From contig NC_089453.1 of NCBI RefSeq assembly GCF_026210795.1, positions 3,102,501 through 3,166,500 on the forward strand: 64,000 bases of DNA. Direction: 5' to 3'. Position numbers and translations under genes: made by a program. Under the pieces are notes generated by a model. That model had not been told where the DNA came from, searched no databases, and saw nothing but the letters and a program-made list of their open reading frames with translations. The number at the start of each line of letters is the position of its first letter. Position 1 is the stretch's first letter. Positions 47,410-61,525 of the stretch are shown one piece after another. This DNA comes from Rhizophagus irregularis (taxonomy: Eukaryota; Glomeromycota; Glomeromycetes; Glomerales; Glomeraceae).

Positions 47410-47648
47410 AATAGATTTCACTAAACTCAGCCTACTTATTTACATTAACTTTCTTTTTACATGGTTGATTTTACCAATAATACTAACAATTTACTTTAAT
47501 AATTCGTTCTTATAGATAAAAACAACTAAAGAAAAAAAAGGAAGAAAATTTACAGATCAGATTGACGCCGTAGTCCTACAGTAAGCATGATTTTTTTAAT
47601 AATTTATTCTTATTATTTTTTCTTTTTTTTCTTTTTTCGTTCTTGGTA

Positions 47649-47853
47649 TGGTGTTGCGATCCCGTTGATCCATCAATCCGCGGATTAGATCCGGATGAAG
47701 ATACGAATAATTAACATTGCTATTTCTGTATATAAATCCGAATCCATCCATTTGATTAGTACTGTTTATAATAACGGATCTATACGAATGGTTATCCGGA
47801 TCATCCGTTATTTACGGATCGGTCATCCGGATGGTCATCCGATCGTAACACTA
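47649..47853. mobile_element. 205-bp hAT-like MITE with ATCCGGAT repeats
   Basis: The left end TGGTGTTGCGATC and the inverted right end TAGTGTTACGATC form TIRs, with ATCCGGAT/CCGGATGGTCATCC motifs inside. The paralogue near 40680 lacks it. A clean 8-bp target duplication is not visible. Confidence 0.6.
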
Positions 47854-48094
47854 TGGAGTGATGATATAACCAAAATAAAATATTTTGTTGAATTAATATG
47901 CTTTGTATGATTTTTTAGTTAGATTAAGTATATTTTATTTACATAAAATAAAAAAAAAATGTTAATTGATCTTAATTTAACTAAACATGAAACAAAATTT
48001 TATATTGATTTGAACTCATTTAATCCTGTTGCAATAATACAACAGGTTATAGGTAGTAGTAAAACATTAAAAATAAATTATTTTAAAAATAAAT

Positions 48095-49534
48095 CACTAA
48101 CAATGAATGTGTAAGAATTATAAGCATGAGATACTAAAAACAAGCAGGAAATAATTTTTCAATCAATTCATCAATTCTTGCTTAATATCATCAGCCCATA
48201 AATCTAAAGTGAAATCCAAAATATATGTATTTAAATTCTGATTTACAAATATATTTTAGAATTACTAACTAATGAAAATCTGTAAATAAATCTTTTTAAA
48301 AGATCCTATAAAAATGAAATGTGCTAAATTCGTTATATTTGTGTTCATGTATAAAAACATCTAAAAAAGCATCATTTTGTCCGATTTGTTTCATATTACA
48401 AAAAAACAAAAATTAAACAAAATGGTACTTTTTTAGACATTTATTACATTTATTACATATGAGAACAAATATAAAACAAATTTAACACATTTCGTTTTTA
48501 TAAAGAGAGCAAATGCTTTAGCAGGAATAAGTTATTGATTTGATTATTATAACTCACAACCTTATTGATTGAATCCTTCATTTGTCACATTAATGGAATT
48601 TCAAATTTATCATCTATAATGTGAATTATTTATCTGAATTAGCAACTTGATCTTTCAGTTATTATATAAAATGCGATAACATGTTTCAAAGAAAACTCTT
48701 TAAGTATATCTATAGATGCTATATTGTATCTTGCTAATTTCGGCCATTGAATAATAAAATCTAAAATAGGTATGTTATTAGTATTTTAAATTGATAATTC
48801 TCAGAAAAAACAAAGCATTTTTCAAAAGAAAAAGTAATTCAGATAAATCAACTAAATTTGTTGAACTATTTAAAATTATTAAAGAATTTGATTGCTGAAA
48901 GAATGTCAAGCAATATGATTATTATAATTTCGTCGGTACTTGTAGTAATATGAATAAATGGATCTACGATTTTTAGTTATTCTTAATAAACTGGCAAATT
49001 TATTTTATAAAATTATTATAATACAACTCTGAATATTTTTTGCAAATATTCAAAATTTGGATATATAGAAATCAAGTTGTTTTTAAAATCTTCGGACGAT
49101 TTTCAATTAATCCATCATCATTTCTAAAACTTGGTTTAAATATCTATACCTTTTTATAAGAATCATTTAATCATTAAGTATATTATTTTATATGTAGAAG
49201 ATTTTGCTTCACTTAATTTATTAATGCTGACTATTGTATTAATGTTTACATAAGTCGGTTTTTATTTTAGATTCCTTATTATTGTCACCATTGAAAAATG
49301 TAACTAGTACTGCTGATAACTTTTCAAATGAATATAAAATTTTAGCAATAGTTTGCTTAATAATCATTCGTACGTAATTTTTGAAAAGCAAGTGAAAAGC
49401 AAATAAATTTTGATAAATATATTTTATCTAAATCTACTTCATATTGCCAATTTATACAATTTTCTAAAAGTTTTAGTTTTGATACAATGTATAAATTCGA
49501 ATTGTTTAAAATTTGGTTATTCAACATAAAATCT
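48095..49534 (-). pseudogene. Eroded 3' exon of the - RNF213-like gene
   Basis: Read on the minus strand, this follows exon 11 of the + gene. 49534-49372 is open (NQILNNSNLYIVSKLKLLEN), then shifts frame near 49372. Fragments continue to about 48905 with many indels. About 2 kb of exon 11 (roughly + positions 28190-30180) is missing, and the last portion (CAGCAATCAAATTCTTTAAT onward) resumes from about 48900 to 48095. Stops occur in every frame. It is a dead remnant downstream of the hAT-like insertion. Confidence 0.7.
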
Positions 49535-49953
49535 CCCCTAAAGTTTTGAGCCAAAATTTTGTAAAAAATCCGATTTTAGCCGGCCAAATGGTCAACCAAT
49601 CTTTCAATATTAAATTTATTCAAATTTATGTTTATTTATTTGTTTTGAAAATTATAAAATTACAATTAATCTGAAATATCTTCAGTAAAATTACTTTCTC
49701 TATTAATACTTCAATAAAATGAGACATTTTAATAAATAATTTTATAAAAACAAATTTTTACTGTTCCAATGAATCAAGTATAAAATGAATTAGGTATTTG
49801 GCCATTTGATTAACATTATATTTAGCCAATTTAGCCAATTTGGACAATTTAGTTCTTGATTCCAAATCAACTTTGGCCGTCAATTTTGGCCCGTTGGCTT
49901 TGGCCGATCGGCCAAACAAATTGACTTGGCCGCGGCCAAATGCCAACACTGCT
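49535..49953. mobile_element. hAT-like insertion ending the - RNF213-like frame
   Basis: Foreign sequence between the eroded exon 11 and exon 10. Its right end on the + strand reads GGCCAAATGCCAACACTG, i.e. CAGTGTTGGCATTTGGCC inward, a hAT-type terminus. GGCCAAAT/TTTGGCC motifs recur inside. The left end (CCCCTAAAGTTTTGAGCC) does not mirror it, and about 230 bp of gene sequence, including intron 10, is missing. It is therefore a truncated or deletion-associated insertion. Confidence 0.55.
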
Positions 49954-52900
49954 TAACGGTATTTCCGGTGATTTTAACGACTCAATAGTAATTTGTTTCC
50001 AGCCACAAATAAAATTAGATTTTATTGAATTTGATTCATAATCTCGTCGAATATGAAATATTATGCATGCATGCTTAATAGGCATATTTATTTCACATGT
50101 TTCTTTTTTGGTCAAAAATTCGCTTCGAAACTGTTCAATAATATACTTCACTAATTTGACACATTTAATATTAATAGTATTAATATCACACTGAAGAATT
50201 AAAACTTGATCTATTGGTTCAAAAAAGAAATCTTTTACAATTTTTGATATTTGAACTTCGGTCTTAATGATTGACAAATTATGTATTTGATATCTTAAAC
50301 AATCTTGTAAACAAGATTTGAGATCTATGGTTATCTTGGAAAATGTGTTTATAATCACCAATTGCCCCTTAGGATCTGAACACAATTTTTCTTGATCAAA
50401 TAAAGCGTCAAAATAATTGGAAAGGCCATTGTGATGTTGTTGATAATAATAAACATGTTTCCATCGATTAACTTCATCTTGATCTAAAATTGATAATTCT
50501 GCTCTTATAATTCCATCAGAAGATGCTATCGCAATTAGTGATTCTTTGCATTTTTCTAAAATCTCATTATCATTAGATTCGGGATTATTTTTTGTAATGT
50601 CAATTATTAGACTTTGTAAAGTTTCATCTTTATCAAATCCAATGAATAAATCCTTTAATGTGAATTTATTACATGAATGAGTAATTGAATTGTCTTTAAC
50701 CAGAGTTGACATTTGTTTTGTCCAATTGTCTAAATACTCTACAAGTAATTTTTGCCTATCATTAAGTATGTCATTTATTGACAATTTTTGCTTTTCAAAT
50801 CGATTAAGAAGTTGAGGATCAGCCAAATCCAATTTATTCTCATTTATAACAAGAATACATTTAAAATTCGGCGAAACGTAACTAATAAAATATATATTAG
50901 AAGTTTTCTATTGAAAATATACTAAAACACATTTAATATAAATAATGAATTTTCAATAACTACTTACAGCATAGGATTGGCATACGCTCCAAGTGCAACT
51001 CTCGTAAAGTATTTGACATTATTTTCACTTCCCACCGCAATATAATTTTGATTCCATAAATCGTAAAGACTCCCTATCGAAATAGGCAAAAAAAATTTCT
51101 TTATTTACTTGATTACTATGTCTATGATAGCAAATGAAATAATTACCATAGATTGTTTCTAAATCTGTTAAAATTAATGGTCTGCCTGCTTCAACGCACA
51201 TCTAAAATGATATATTGATTTTTAATATAAATAAGCATATTAAACTAGGAAAAAAAAAAATTCTTTGGGTTGAAATTAAATTATTAACCATGATTCTCCT
51301 CAAAACGCTATAATAGTAATCCTCTTGATCATCGGGAAATTGTGATCCTAGAATTATAACAGGATCCAAATCTCTCCTCCTTAGCTGATAAGTCAGCAAA
51401 TTTACAATTGAATCACTTTTACTGATAACCATTAAATGACGTGCATCAGAATCATTAAGATTCGAATCAATTAATTGTCCGATTGGAATTTGTTCATATA
51501 TCCATGGCTTATGATTATTAAACATCTTTAGAACGTTTCCAAAATATTGATCACATAATTTGACATGATTCTCGGTTCCTCCAAAATTACGAGCTAATGC
51601 CATTTGAACATTCCCCGGAGTCATTTCGTTTAATGAAAGACGCTTCACCAGTGCATAATAATCACGAAGGCCGTGAAAGTTAGACGAAGTTTGGCCATTT
51701 TTTTCATATTCCGAATATGCTTTAGCTAAAGGTTCTAAAACGAATCCTTGTCCAATAATTCTAGTATTTAATAAACGTTCGGCAGTATCAACTAAATCAT
51801 GTAAATCAAACTGTGGTCTGTAGAAGACGTAAAATAAAACATAAAATTGTGAAATTATATAAATGTTTATCAATATTTAAAAAAAAAAAATCGTACCTTT
51901 GAACAAGTAATGCACGACTACTTTTACTGATATCTAAGCGCCAATCAGATATTCCTATCACTGAAACAGCTGGTCCTGTGGCCGGATAGCTTGGCTCAAG
52001 CAGAGAATGAAGTACTTTTAATGGATTAAAAGGACTTGTCTCGGCTAAACCAACTAATAAAATAAATTCGGTCAACTTCAATTTAAAAAAAAAACAAACA
52101 AAATAACTAATGCAATAAAAATTGTAAGTAAAATGAAAATTACTTTCATCAAGTAAAACAACACTAATAACAGGAAATTGATTGGAAGTCGTTTCTTGAA
52201 ATTTATTTGCCTTATCAAAAGCCTTTATTATACCATCAGAAGTTGAAAAATAATTGCCTTGATGTGGAATTAAGTAAAACTGTGGCAACTTTCTGAAATA
52301 TTTATCATTTGAATCAGAACCGCGTAAATTCGAACTTATAAGACGAATTGCCAAAGATTTTGAAGAGCCAGTGGTCCCTATAAGAAACAGTGGGATTCGT
52401 GTCAAAATACATACAATCATAGCAAAAACATTCTCTAATAAAGCTTCATTATGCGCTGTACTAGGTGGACATTGCATTCTATTAATGTAATCCTCCTGTT
52501 CTTCGCGAATAATTTTAGCAAACATGCTTTCTCCTACATAGTAAGCTTGGTGATTTTGAAATATTTGTCCCATTTCACTACGATATTGTTTGCGTAAATT
52601 TTGATCATCTAAACGAGAATGGTAACAAAGACTAAGCGCTAAAACATAAGACCTAGTCTTTATAGTTGGATTTCCAGGTGGTGGATAATTATGACCCTTC
52701 TTGTAAGCCGGACGATTTTCAAGAGAATTATAAAAGAATTTCACCAACGTTATAGCTCGTTTCACATCACGTAAGCTAACACTATATGATTCTTCAACAT
52801 TTCGAATAAATTTCTGGGAAGCATATAAGAGTTCTGCAAATGCAGGATGCGCTAATTTTTTTAATTCTTTTTCAACCATGATATGAATATATCTGTATTC

Positions 52901-55900
52901 ATCTTCTGGTTTCAGAATACCATAATCCCAAACATAATCTAAAATTTGATCAGGAAGTGGTTTGACCTGATAAACAAGATGATTCCGTTCTTCGTACATT
53001 TTAACCTTATTTATCAAACCAGTTTTACTTGGAGTTCTTTTACGAATACGATACGGATTACAGGCAGAGAATAAACGAATATTTGGATGTATAAGTTTGC
53101 CATTAAGCATTCGACGAGATATTAAATCTGCAAGTAAACCTATATGATTGCAAGTATTGATCTCATCAAAGAATAACCAAATTTCTCCCTTTTCTGCTTT
53201 TTTCAAAGCGTCATTCATAAACCTCATAATAATTCTTTCATCAATTCCAGCATGCAGATTAAGAGCCATGAATTGAACTTCAACAATCAAGGCCAAATAG
53301 GCAATTAAGCTTGTCTATGTATGAATTATGAAATGAAAGACTGTTAATAACAGAAACAAACAAAAATTATACCAAAACGGATTTTTTTTTTACCTTGCCA
53401 CACCCTGCTTCACCACAAACTATGACCGGAATGTTCGCACGTGCTCTTAGAAGAATTAAAGCCATCTTTATTAAATTGTCACCAGATAAGGCATATTCAG
53501 GGAGATCTAATTTTTCTGTCGATCTTCGCGCCAAATATTCCAACTTTACGAAGAGGGCATTTGCGGACATCGAATTATAATCTTCTAATTCCCATTTTGT
53601 TTGATCACCAATTACTTGACCTTTTAACAAAGTCTTTATATTTTCATGAACTTTATTTCTGTCACGATACAAAACTGATATTGTATCGGGAGTCTGAGAA
53701 TTGAAAAATACTATAAGATGATTTGAGTCGTCCCATTGAACAATTGTACCACGACGAGCTTTTTCATCATCAGCATCTACTATGACAGCACTTGTAGATT
53801 TCAGCTGTGCCTCTTTTGTTTTAATAGAATTGGTTGCAAAATCTCTTGAAACATCTATAAAGTTTCTTAATATAAGAATTCTAGTAATGTTAAATTCTTC
53901 TATTAATTTAAGTTTATCTACGGTAAATAATTGACTTGATGAAAATCGAACCAATTGATCTGCTAGTACATTAATAAATATTTCAACGAATCTAAATGAA
54001 GAAATGTCTTTGGTAACTTTGTTAAATAAATATTTCTCAATGAGATTTTGGCAACGTTCTACTGGTAATGGTTCTTTAATTGCCTTATGTTTCTTGAAAA
54101 GGTTTTCTTTTATATCTATTTCACTATTATCCAATAAATTCATATAATTACAAGCAACTTGAATTGGACTATGAATTTCTTGAGAAACTCTCAAATTTTT
54201 AATATTCCAAGTTAAATGATTGAACAATAAATATCCTGTCATGGGAAGAGAATTAAGTAAATGCTGTTCTGTATTTGAGGCTACTTCTATATAAATATAT
54301 GTTGGTGTTTCTGATAAAGGCAAGCAAACTATATCGACATTAGTTGAAACTATACCCAAAGTTAATAACTCAAATAAAAACATGTTAACGTCTTCAGGAT
54401 AGTTAGCTGAAATTATATTGATATGTAAACTTTCTACAGGTCGAAGTTTATATTCCTTGAATTGACGTACAAGCCTGCAAAAATCCATACCATCGCTTAT
54501 TAAAAAACTACATGTAAATTTCTCTTTACTTAAACTATCTTCTTTAATCCAATCAGTTTTACCCTGCCCAGATAATTCAGAAGAGACACGTATAACATTT
54601 TGACATAACTCCTTATAAATTTCTCTCATAGCATCAGTGTTTAAGCCATTAGTCACATAAGCATCTGAAGAGAATTGATCTAAAATATGATGATGCATTT
54701 CAATTCCTCTGCAACAGATAAGTGCCAAAAAATAATCTTCTTGATCTCGTGTTAATTTAATTTGGTTAATTAAATTAAATTGTAATTCAAAGTCTAATAA
54801 TTCTAAATTTGCAATACAAAATAAGCGATTTTCATATCCATTATTCGATGCGAATAAACTTCTTTTTATGAAGTTTGTCAGTTCCTCCATCGTAGTTGAA
54901 GTAGTACATATCAAGAGTTGCCACGGTTCGGGATAATATCCATGATTAGCATATAATGACATGATAATATTTGGAATTCGTGTTTTGTCAGTACAAGAAG
55001 CGACGAAAATTTCGCCCTTTCTAACTAGATCTGTAATTATGTGTTGTCCAGTCGCTTTAACTTTACGTGATTGTTTTGGGACGTTTCTAAAAATTCTTTC
55101 TAATTCATTTCCAATTTCGGTAAGAATCTCAAGATAATTTTTAGATCCACGTAAAATTTTTTGTATATCTTTTCGAGTTGACGGTAATTGGGCTTTACTG
55201 TTTACAAATCTAATCAATATTTTGCATTCTTCTTCATTATCCTTATCTAATTTTTCTGATATGAAATAATCATAGAATGCTAAAATGTGGCGAGCGAGAA
55301 AGAATGTTAAATAATAACATCTTTGTTGTGCACGATCTACTATATTTAGCCTTAATTTGTAAAAATTACAAACTCGTTAATTTTCTTACAAGAAAGAATA
55401 AAAAAGCAATAATATTAAAAAAATTGAAATTCACCATTCTTTAAGTTCTTCCTTTAAAAATTTCAGGTAATCTTTCATATTATCCGTTCCTTGTAATTTA
55501 TTTTCGAATTTTCTATAACCAAAATGCCCCATTTGTATTAACATGGACACTATGTTAATTATTTCTTGTGCAATATCGACTTGGACAACAAATTTATCCA
55601 TAATATCTTTGGACATTACTGCCTCTTTGTTATTTATCATAACCGAAATTTTTGGTTTTGCAATCAAAAGAGCCCGTCCACGTAATTCTAATATTTCGTT
55701 TAGATTATATTTCACATTAGATTTAGAGGGATATTGTAGAGAAACTAAACATTTGTCTTCTTCTTGGTCACGTGTAAATGTGAAGGCCCCATTAAGTACA
55801 ACATTCTTGATTTTTTCTTTAGTAACTTCTCCACGATTTTGAATATTATTATACATATTTTGCAGCGCCATATTGCTACTATTACATAACGCAATCTTTT

Positions 55901-58900
55901 TTCCTAACGTAGGATTCTTCTTAATGATATTTAGTAATTCTTTTAACAAATTAGAAATAGATTCCATATTTTTATTCATAAGAGGAAATAAAAATTGTTT
56001 AACTTGGATGAGTGATGAAACAGCATCTTCTTGAATCAATCTTTCCTCCGAATGATCATCCACACCATTAATCAGATTTTTAATATCATGTTCGGCAATT
56101 TTTTTTAAGAAACTTAAAAATTCTTCAGCGCTTGATAACTCTTTTATCAATTTCCAACAATCTTGATTAACATTAGAAAGATTCCTATCAAGGTAATCGA
56201 AAAAATTATTAATTTGCCCAAGGTGCATGGAATCATCTTTTAAAATACGAATTGCTTTTGATAGCCAATCATCTTCATTGTGTGGTACTTTGAAGATTTC
56301 CATTTCCACGACCTTTTCTAGCTCTTCGAGTCGTTGGACCCAATGAGGAATTTTTGAAAGATAATCAAGAGTCTGCACAAACCTTTGACTTTTAGAGATT
56401 ATACAGCCTTCCATCAAATCAAGCTCCGAACTAACATCTGTAACATTTTTCCAAAGCAAAGATGCTTCTGGGCATTTGAACTTTTCCCAATCCTTAAGTT
56501 GTATACACATAGCATTATACTTTACAAAAACAATTGGGATTAAATTTTGTGCTATGTATTCTACTTTTATTGCAGCAGCGTCTTTCTCAATACAAGCATC
56601 GAAGATATTTCGAAAAGTTTGAGATCGATTAAATTTGTAACAATTTCTTGCACTGTCCAAAGTTTTCTCATGGAATACCCAATGATCCGATAAGAACACT
56701 TGTTTCACCTTTATTTTATCTAAAGTTTGCAAATGTTGTTTTACATCTCGAATATAATCAGCTACATCTGTTACTTTCTCGATTGGACAAAATCCGTTAT
56801 AAAACTTGGTGAGTACATCGAGTTGAGTTTGATAATTATTATATATCTTTCTAAGTTTTGCAATTTCATCTCGAGAAACGATTACGTCTCCTAATGCTTT
56901 CTTCTCAACAACAGCCGCATCAAAATGTCGAAATAGGTATTCGTCATCATATTCTAAAATTTGTTGCAATAATTGAATATCAATAGTTTTTTCAAGAAGA
57001 AATCCAGCAAGTTCGTTAATAGACGTTTTAATATTTTCAACAAATGGGTTTGAATTAAGTTTTGCGACGCTTCCAGTAGCGCGTAATATAATATTCCAAA
57101 ATTTACTAGCCTTTAAAATATTCAAATGATGTTCTGAAGCGCTGGATACAGTCGATTGGCTTTGCAATATAGTCATAATATGATACAAAATATCTTCGCT
57201 TATCCTAACGATTTATTAATAACGATTTATTAATAACAATAAAAAAAAAAAAAGATTAAAGCATTAACATATTAAAGAGACAAAAAATTATTACAAAAAA
57301 AAACTTACACATTTGGAACATCCAGAATCTCGGTTGTTTTGCAATCGCAAATAATGCGTATCTTGTTTAACAACTGATCGTGAGTATGTAGAGTAGACTT
57401 ATTTAACATGTCTTTTACCATCTCTAAAAATACTTCTTTCACATTATCTTGCTTTATTTGTACTATTAATTTTGTTGCAGCAAAGATTTGGTCCTCTGAG
57501 TAATTCTTCACCCTATCTATGGCAATTGCTGTTAAATCTCGCCAAATATTAATCCTTCGACCAAGCAAAGGATACATAAGTTCTAATTGTTGAAATACTG
57601 AAAAAATAAAATTGCTATTATTTGACGAGTTTTTATTGCTTGTGTTTGTATCAAGCTTGAGTAAAAGATTTTTAAACCAAATTACACAAATTTTTGGTAT
57701 TTTTTTCTCTTTAGTATCTGAAAAATCATTACGGAACCAATCGTCTAAAATATCTGGAAATATATTCAATAATTCCAAAGTATGTGACTGAGATATTAGC
57801 TCTAATGATTGAATAAATTCATCTCTGTGCCAGCTCAGATTATTTTCATGAAGTAGTTTTTTAACAGCATTGATATTTTCATATGTCCACTTTCTATTTA
57901 TACCTTCAAGTAAAAATATAACTCGATCTCGAAAAATTCCAGAAACACGGTCTCGATAATCTTCTGGAAGTCTTTTGAAGTTGCGTTCTAAAGCAACAGC
58001 TTCAGTATGAGAAATATTTGCTCGAACTTGTTCTGTAAAACATTTGGAAACACTTTCATCAAATTCATTATTATGTAAAAGAATATCATCCCAAAGTTTA
58101 AGAAGAGAGTCCATATTATGACATAATTGAATCAACCACTAAAAATATAAATATATTTAATTAAAATCAAATTAGATCAAATTCGAAAAAAAATTTACAC
58201 CAAATTTACCCTTGCAATTTCAACATAAGATTCAAATTTAATTTTCTGAGTATAAGGTTTAATGATTTTACATCCTTCAATGAATTTTTCTAATTTATCA
58301 TCAGAATATTTTAAGGCTTTTAAATGATTAATGAAGGTGTAATCAGGATCAACTTCAGAAGCGATTGTAAAAATAATGAGCCAATCTAATTTAAATTTCA
58401 TCTGAAAAGCATTATGCTGAATTAAAGTTATGATAGCAGTATGCATTTGATCTTTGGTGTCTAAAGGTAAGAATTCTTGTTTATAATCCTCAAGTGTGTT
58501 AAGCAATAAGTTTGATGGGAAATTATTTGGTAATTCATGAGGAGAGCCTTCTTCTCTTTTTTTTGAAATATAATACCCTAAGAGAACACATAAGAACAGT
58601 CGTTTTTCTTTAATATTGTCATCAATTCGATCGATAATAAATTTGGGATTTGATGCATGGATCGTAAGATCACTGTGAATGGTTAATAAGTGTTGATATT
58701 CTAAAACTTTATCTCTAAGGTTATTAATTTCGATAGAATCATAAATATAATCTACAAAGGCAAATTCATGTATTTTCCATATATCAAATTGATTTTTTCT
58801 CTGAACATCCAACGTGCGATTGTCTCCAGCATCAATTCCATCAAATCCTTCAAATTCTATATACGTAAGAGCTGTTTTAGGTATATGAATAGCATATTTG

Positions 58901-59094
58901 TATTGAATACTAGATATAATAGATATTGGAACAGGGTCAGATTTCCAATATGTTCGATTTTTTTGATGAAGTTTTACAATAGGGTTTTTCCAAGCACCTA
59001 ATTCATCAGCATCACCAAGAACTACAGGCTGCCCAATTTTTTCAATATTTTCTGGCAAGTGAACGTGAAATGTGAATGTTTTTTTTCTTTCCAT
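49867..59094 (-). CDS. RNF213-like AAA+ protein, C-terminally truncated copy
   Basis: Inverted paralogue of 18272-30950. Exons on the minus strand: 59094-58210, 58138-57309, 57204-55435, 55350-53394, 53314-52144, 52053-51897, 51817-51289, 51201-51147, 51073-50968, and 50881 to a stop at 49867. Intron positions equal those of the + copy and the frame is open throughout, giving about 2,824 residues. It keeps the CBM20 domain (GDADELGAW, YWKSDP), Walker A GEAGCGKT and Walker B LFFDEIN of the first AAA+ module. The second module keeps GTTGSSKS and LDEIGLAETSP with an intact P-loop Gly. The last ~30 residues (after KSPEIPL) come from the inserted hAT-like DNA. The long C-terminal region is lost. 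No RING. A TTATAAAA motif lies 57 bp before the ATG (59151-59158). Confidence 0.8.
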
Positions 59095-59159
59095 GAAATC
59101 AAAGTTTAAGTGAAAAGCAATGAAAAGAAAAAAAAAAAGCGGAATGGCGATTTTATAAT

Positions 59160-60330
59160 AAATATGTTACACAGTGTAATCTTTGTCCCACTATTCAGTG
59201 ACGCCCGATCAACCATATCCATCTTTAGCAGATTTTGTGATGATCATTCAAAATTATCTTAACTGTAGAAAATAAATTCTTTAGACTCGAATAACCAAGT
59301 TATTCTAAAAAAAAAAAACTTTGTGATATAGTTATTTTACTATGTACTAAATAATCCTTAGTTTCATTTGGCTCTTGAAATATTTTTACGCGGTTAATTA
59401 ATACATTAAAGATCAAAAAAACTTGGAGAAACAAGACAGGCAGAATAATGGTCTAAGCAAAATAGTGGAGGCTGGTAGGATTTAACTTTATATTGGCTAT
59501 AGGAAGGCAATATGAAACCTTAATTTGGTTTCTTTTTATTTTAAAAGTACAGATTTGATTTTTTTTTTTATACAGACTTTATTTAAAAAGATTTATTTGT
59601 AAATTATAGAATCTTCATTTTGGTATATGAAGTAGGCGTTAATATAACAATTAAATTTAATAATTTACTCACTCAATTTACAATATTTTTAATGCAAACA
59701 ATACATATGGGTACTTCTATTATTTAAATCATTTATACAGTTACTTTCTATTATTTTTGTAAAAAATTTTGTAATAAAGAAAATATTAAGATTAAAAAAG
59801 AAAATACTAAAATTAAAGTTAAATAAAATCAGAAAATACCAAACTAAAGAAAATTATTAAATAAAATAAGATAAATTTAAAAAAAAATACCATAAAAATA
59901 AATTTTATAAATCTGAAATTATGAAAATAAAAATAAAATAAAAATAATAAAAATTTAAGAATACTAAAATAAAAAAATAAAATAAAATTAAATATTAAAT
60001 AAAAATGAAATTAAAGAAATACTATCATAAAAATACTAAAGCTATAAACTAATAATTAATTTAAGAAAATAAATTATAAAAATAAAATTGATAGTATGTG
60101 CTAATATAGATCAAAAAGGTAAAAAAAAAAAAATCTAAAGCCATATACTAAGAATAAAATTTTTAAAAACAATATTCAAGATAAAATTAAGAAAACCATG
60201 ATAGAATCCTAAATAGCATAGTAAATTAAGCAAATTTTTTAAATTTATACTACTAGCAAACCATTTATTCTATAATATTCATTAAAAAAAATAATTAATT
60301 TATAAAATTATTAAAATTGTATTATGAAAA
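59160..60330. other. AT-rich region, no gene found
   Basis: 59750-60250 is dominated by AAATAAAATTAAA-type simple sequence. No coding frame. Confidence 0.4.
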
Positions 60331-60339
60331 AAAAGATCT

Positions 60340-60850
60340 CTAATGAAATTCTTTTATTAAAAAAAATTTCAAGCCAAAATTCTCAATACTCTTATTAAAA
60401 AAATTACTTTCAATAAATTCTCTATTAAAAGACTTATAAACAAAATTCTCCATCAAAAAAAGGCTCGCAAAACTTTTCAATACAACAATGAGAATCATCA
60501 ACCATCTTCTTGTATGTTCGTTGGACTCAAAAGAAGAAAGACAGCTAACAAAAATTATCAAAAAAAACTTCTCTATTAAAGAAAATTTCTCTCAATCAAA
60601 ATAAAATATCCCATCAAAAACACATTTCCCCTATTAGAAAAATCTTACTTATTCTCAAAGAATTACTATATTAAAAAACTTCCCTCCTATTAAAAAAATT
60701 CTTTACCAGGATTCTCTACCAAAAAAAAATCTCCCCTGTTAAAAAATTTACTAACAAAATGATCTAACTTTCAGCAAAATTTTTTATCTTCCTATTAAGG
60801 ACAAATTCTTAGTGAAATTCTCTATCAAAAACAAACTCCATATTATAAAA
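60340..60850. repeat. Degenerate minisatellite, AAATTCTCTATTAAAAA type
   Basis: Many imperfect units resembling AATTCTCTATTAAAAAAA at irregular spacing. The frame at 60340-60561 on the minus strand follows from this repeat and is not called. Confidence 0.45.
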
Positions 60851-61019
60851 AAGGGTCATTTTAATGTTCACCAGCACCACTTTAAATTTTTTTGCGTTTA
60901 AATAAAAACATGTAAAAACATGTAAACCCAACTTTAATTAATCTACCATTTACTAACAATTAATTTAGTAATGTATAATAATGTGCAATTTCATCATTAT
61001 AAAAAGATTTTCAATAAAA

Positions 61020-61350
61020 CTACTTTTTTTTTAAATGAGAACAATTGTTATTATCGTTTCGGATTACAATTCCGGTGAGTAAATTCACAAATAGAAACCC
61101 GCCGTATTGTCGATCTCGTCAAAAATATCTTTTTTTGTCCAATAGGGAAATTCAGGAATAATTTACTGTGCCTTTAATTTTTGTGTGATTTAATAGTTCA
61201 TTTGTTTTTCCTAAAAAGTAAATAAACAAAATCTTAGATTATACGGAATACTTATTTTATATACTTACTTATAATAAACGATATTATTTTTATTTTTACT
61301 TATTTTTTATTTTTATTGATTTTTGTGAAAATATATGGAACGAGTTTTCC
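61020..61350 (+). repeat. Dispersed repeat, copy 2 (partner 8560-9120)
   Basis: Collinear blocks with 8560-9120 (TTACAATTCCGGTGA, CCAATAGGGAAATTCAGGAA, ACTGTGCC, ACAAAATCTTAGATTATACG, ATAAACGATATTATTTTTAT). Shorter and diverged. Non-coding. Confidence 0.5.
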
Positions 61351-61525
61351 GCCAGCAGTGTATTTCAATTTATTAACCGTAATTTGCTGATCCAATATAT
61401 TTATTATGCTTTTTTTTACATCCGGACCCCGGATAATTATAGTTAAGGTCATATCCGACTATGTTTTAAACTTTATACATTTTCTTTTAAAGAAGAGAAT
61501 CTTTTGATACCAAAATTATGCAAAT

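Larger units (their letters stand above)
46750..48048 (-). mobile_element. Helentron-like element copy carrying two MITEs
   Basis: Direct paralogue of 40330-40882, ending at the hairpin CCTGTTGCAATAATACAACA at 48024-48045. It differs from that copy by two insertions, 46880-47409 and 47649-47853. It adjoins the eroded 3' end of the - RNF213-like gene in the same relative position as at 39942-40882. Confidence 0.5.
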
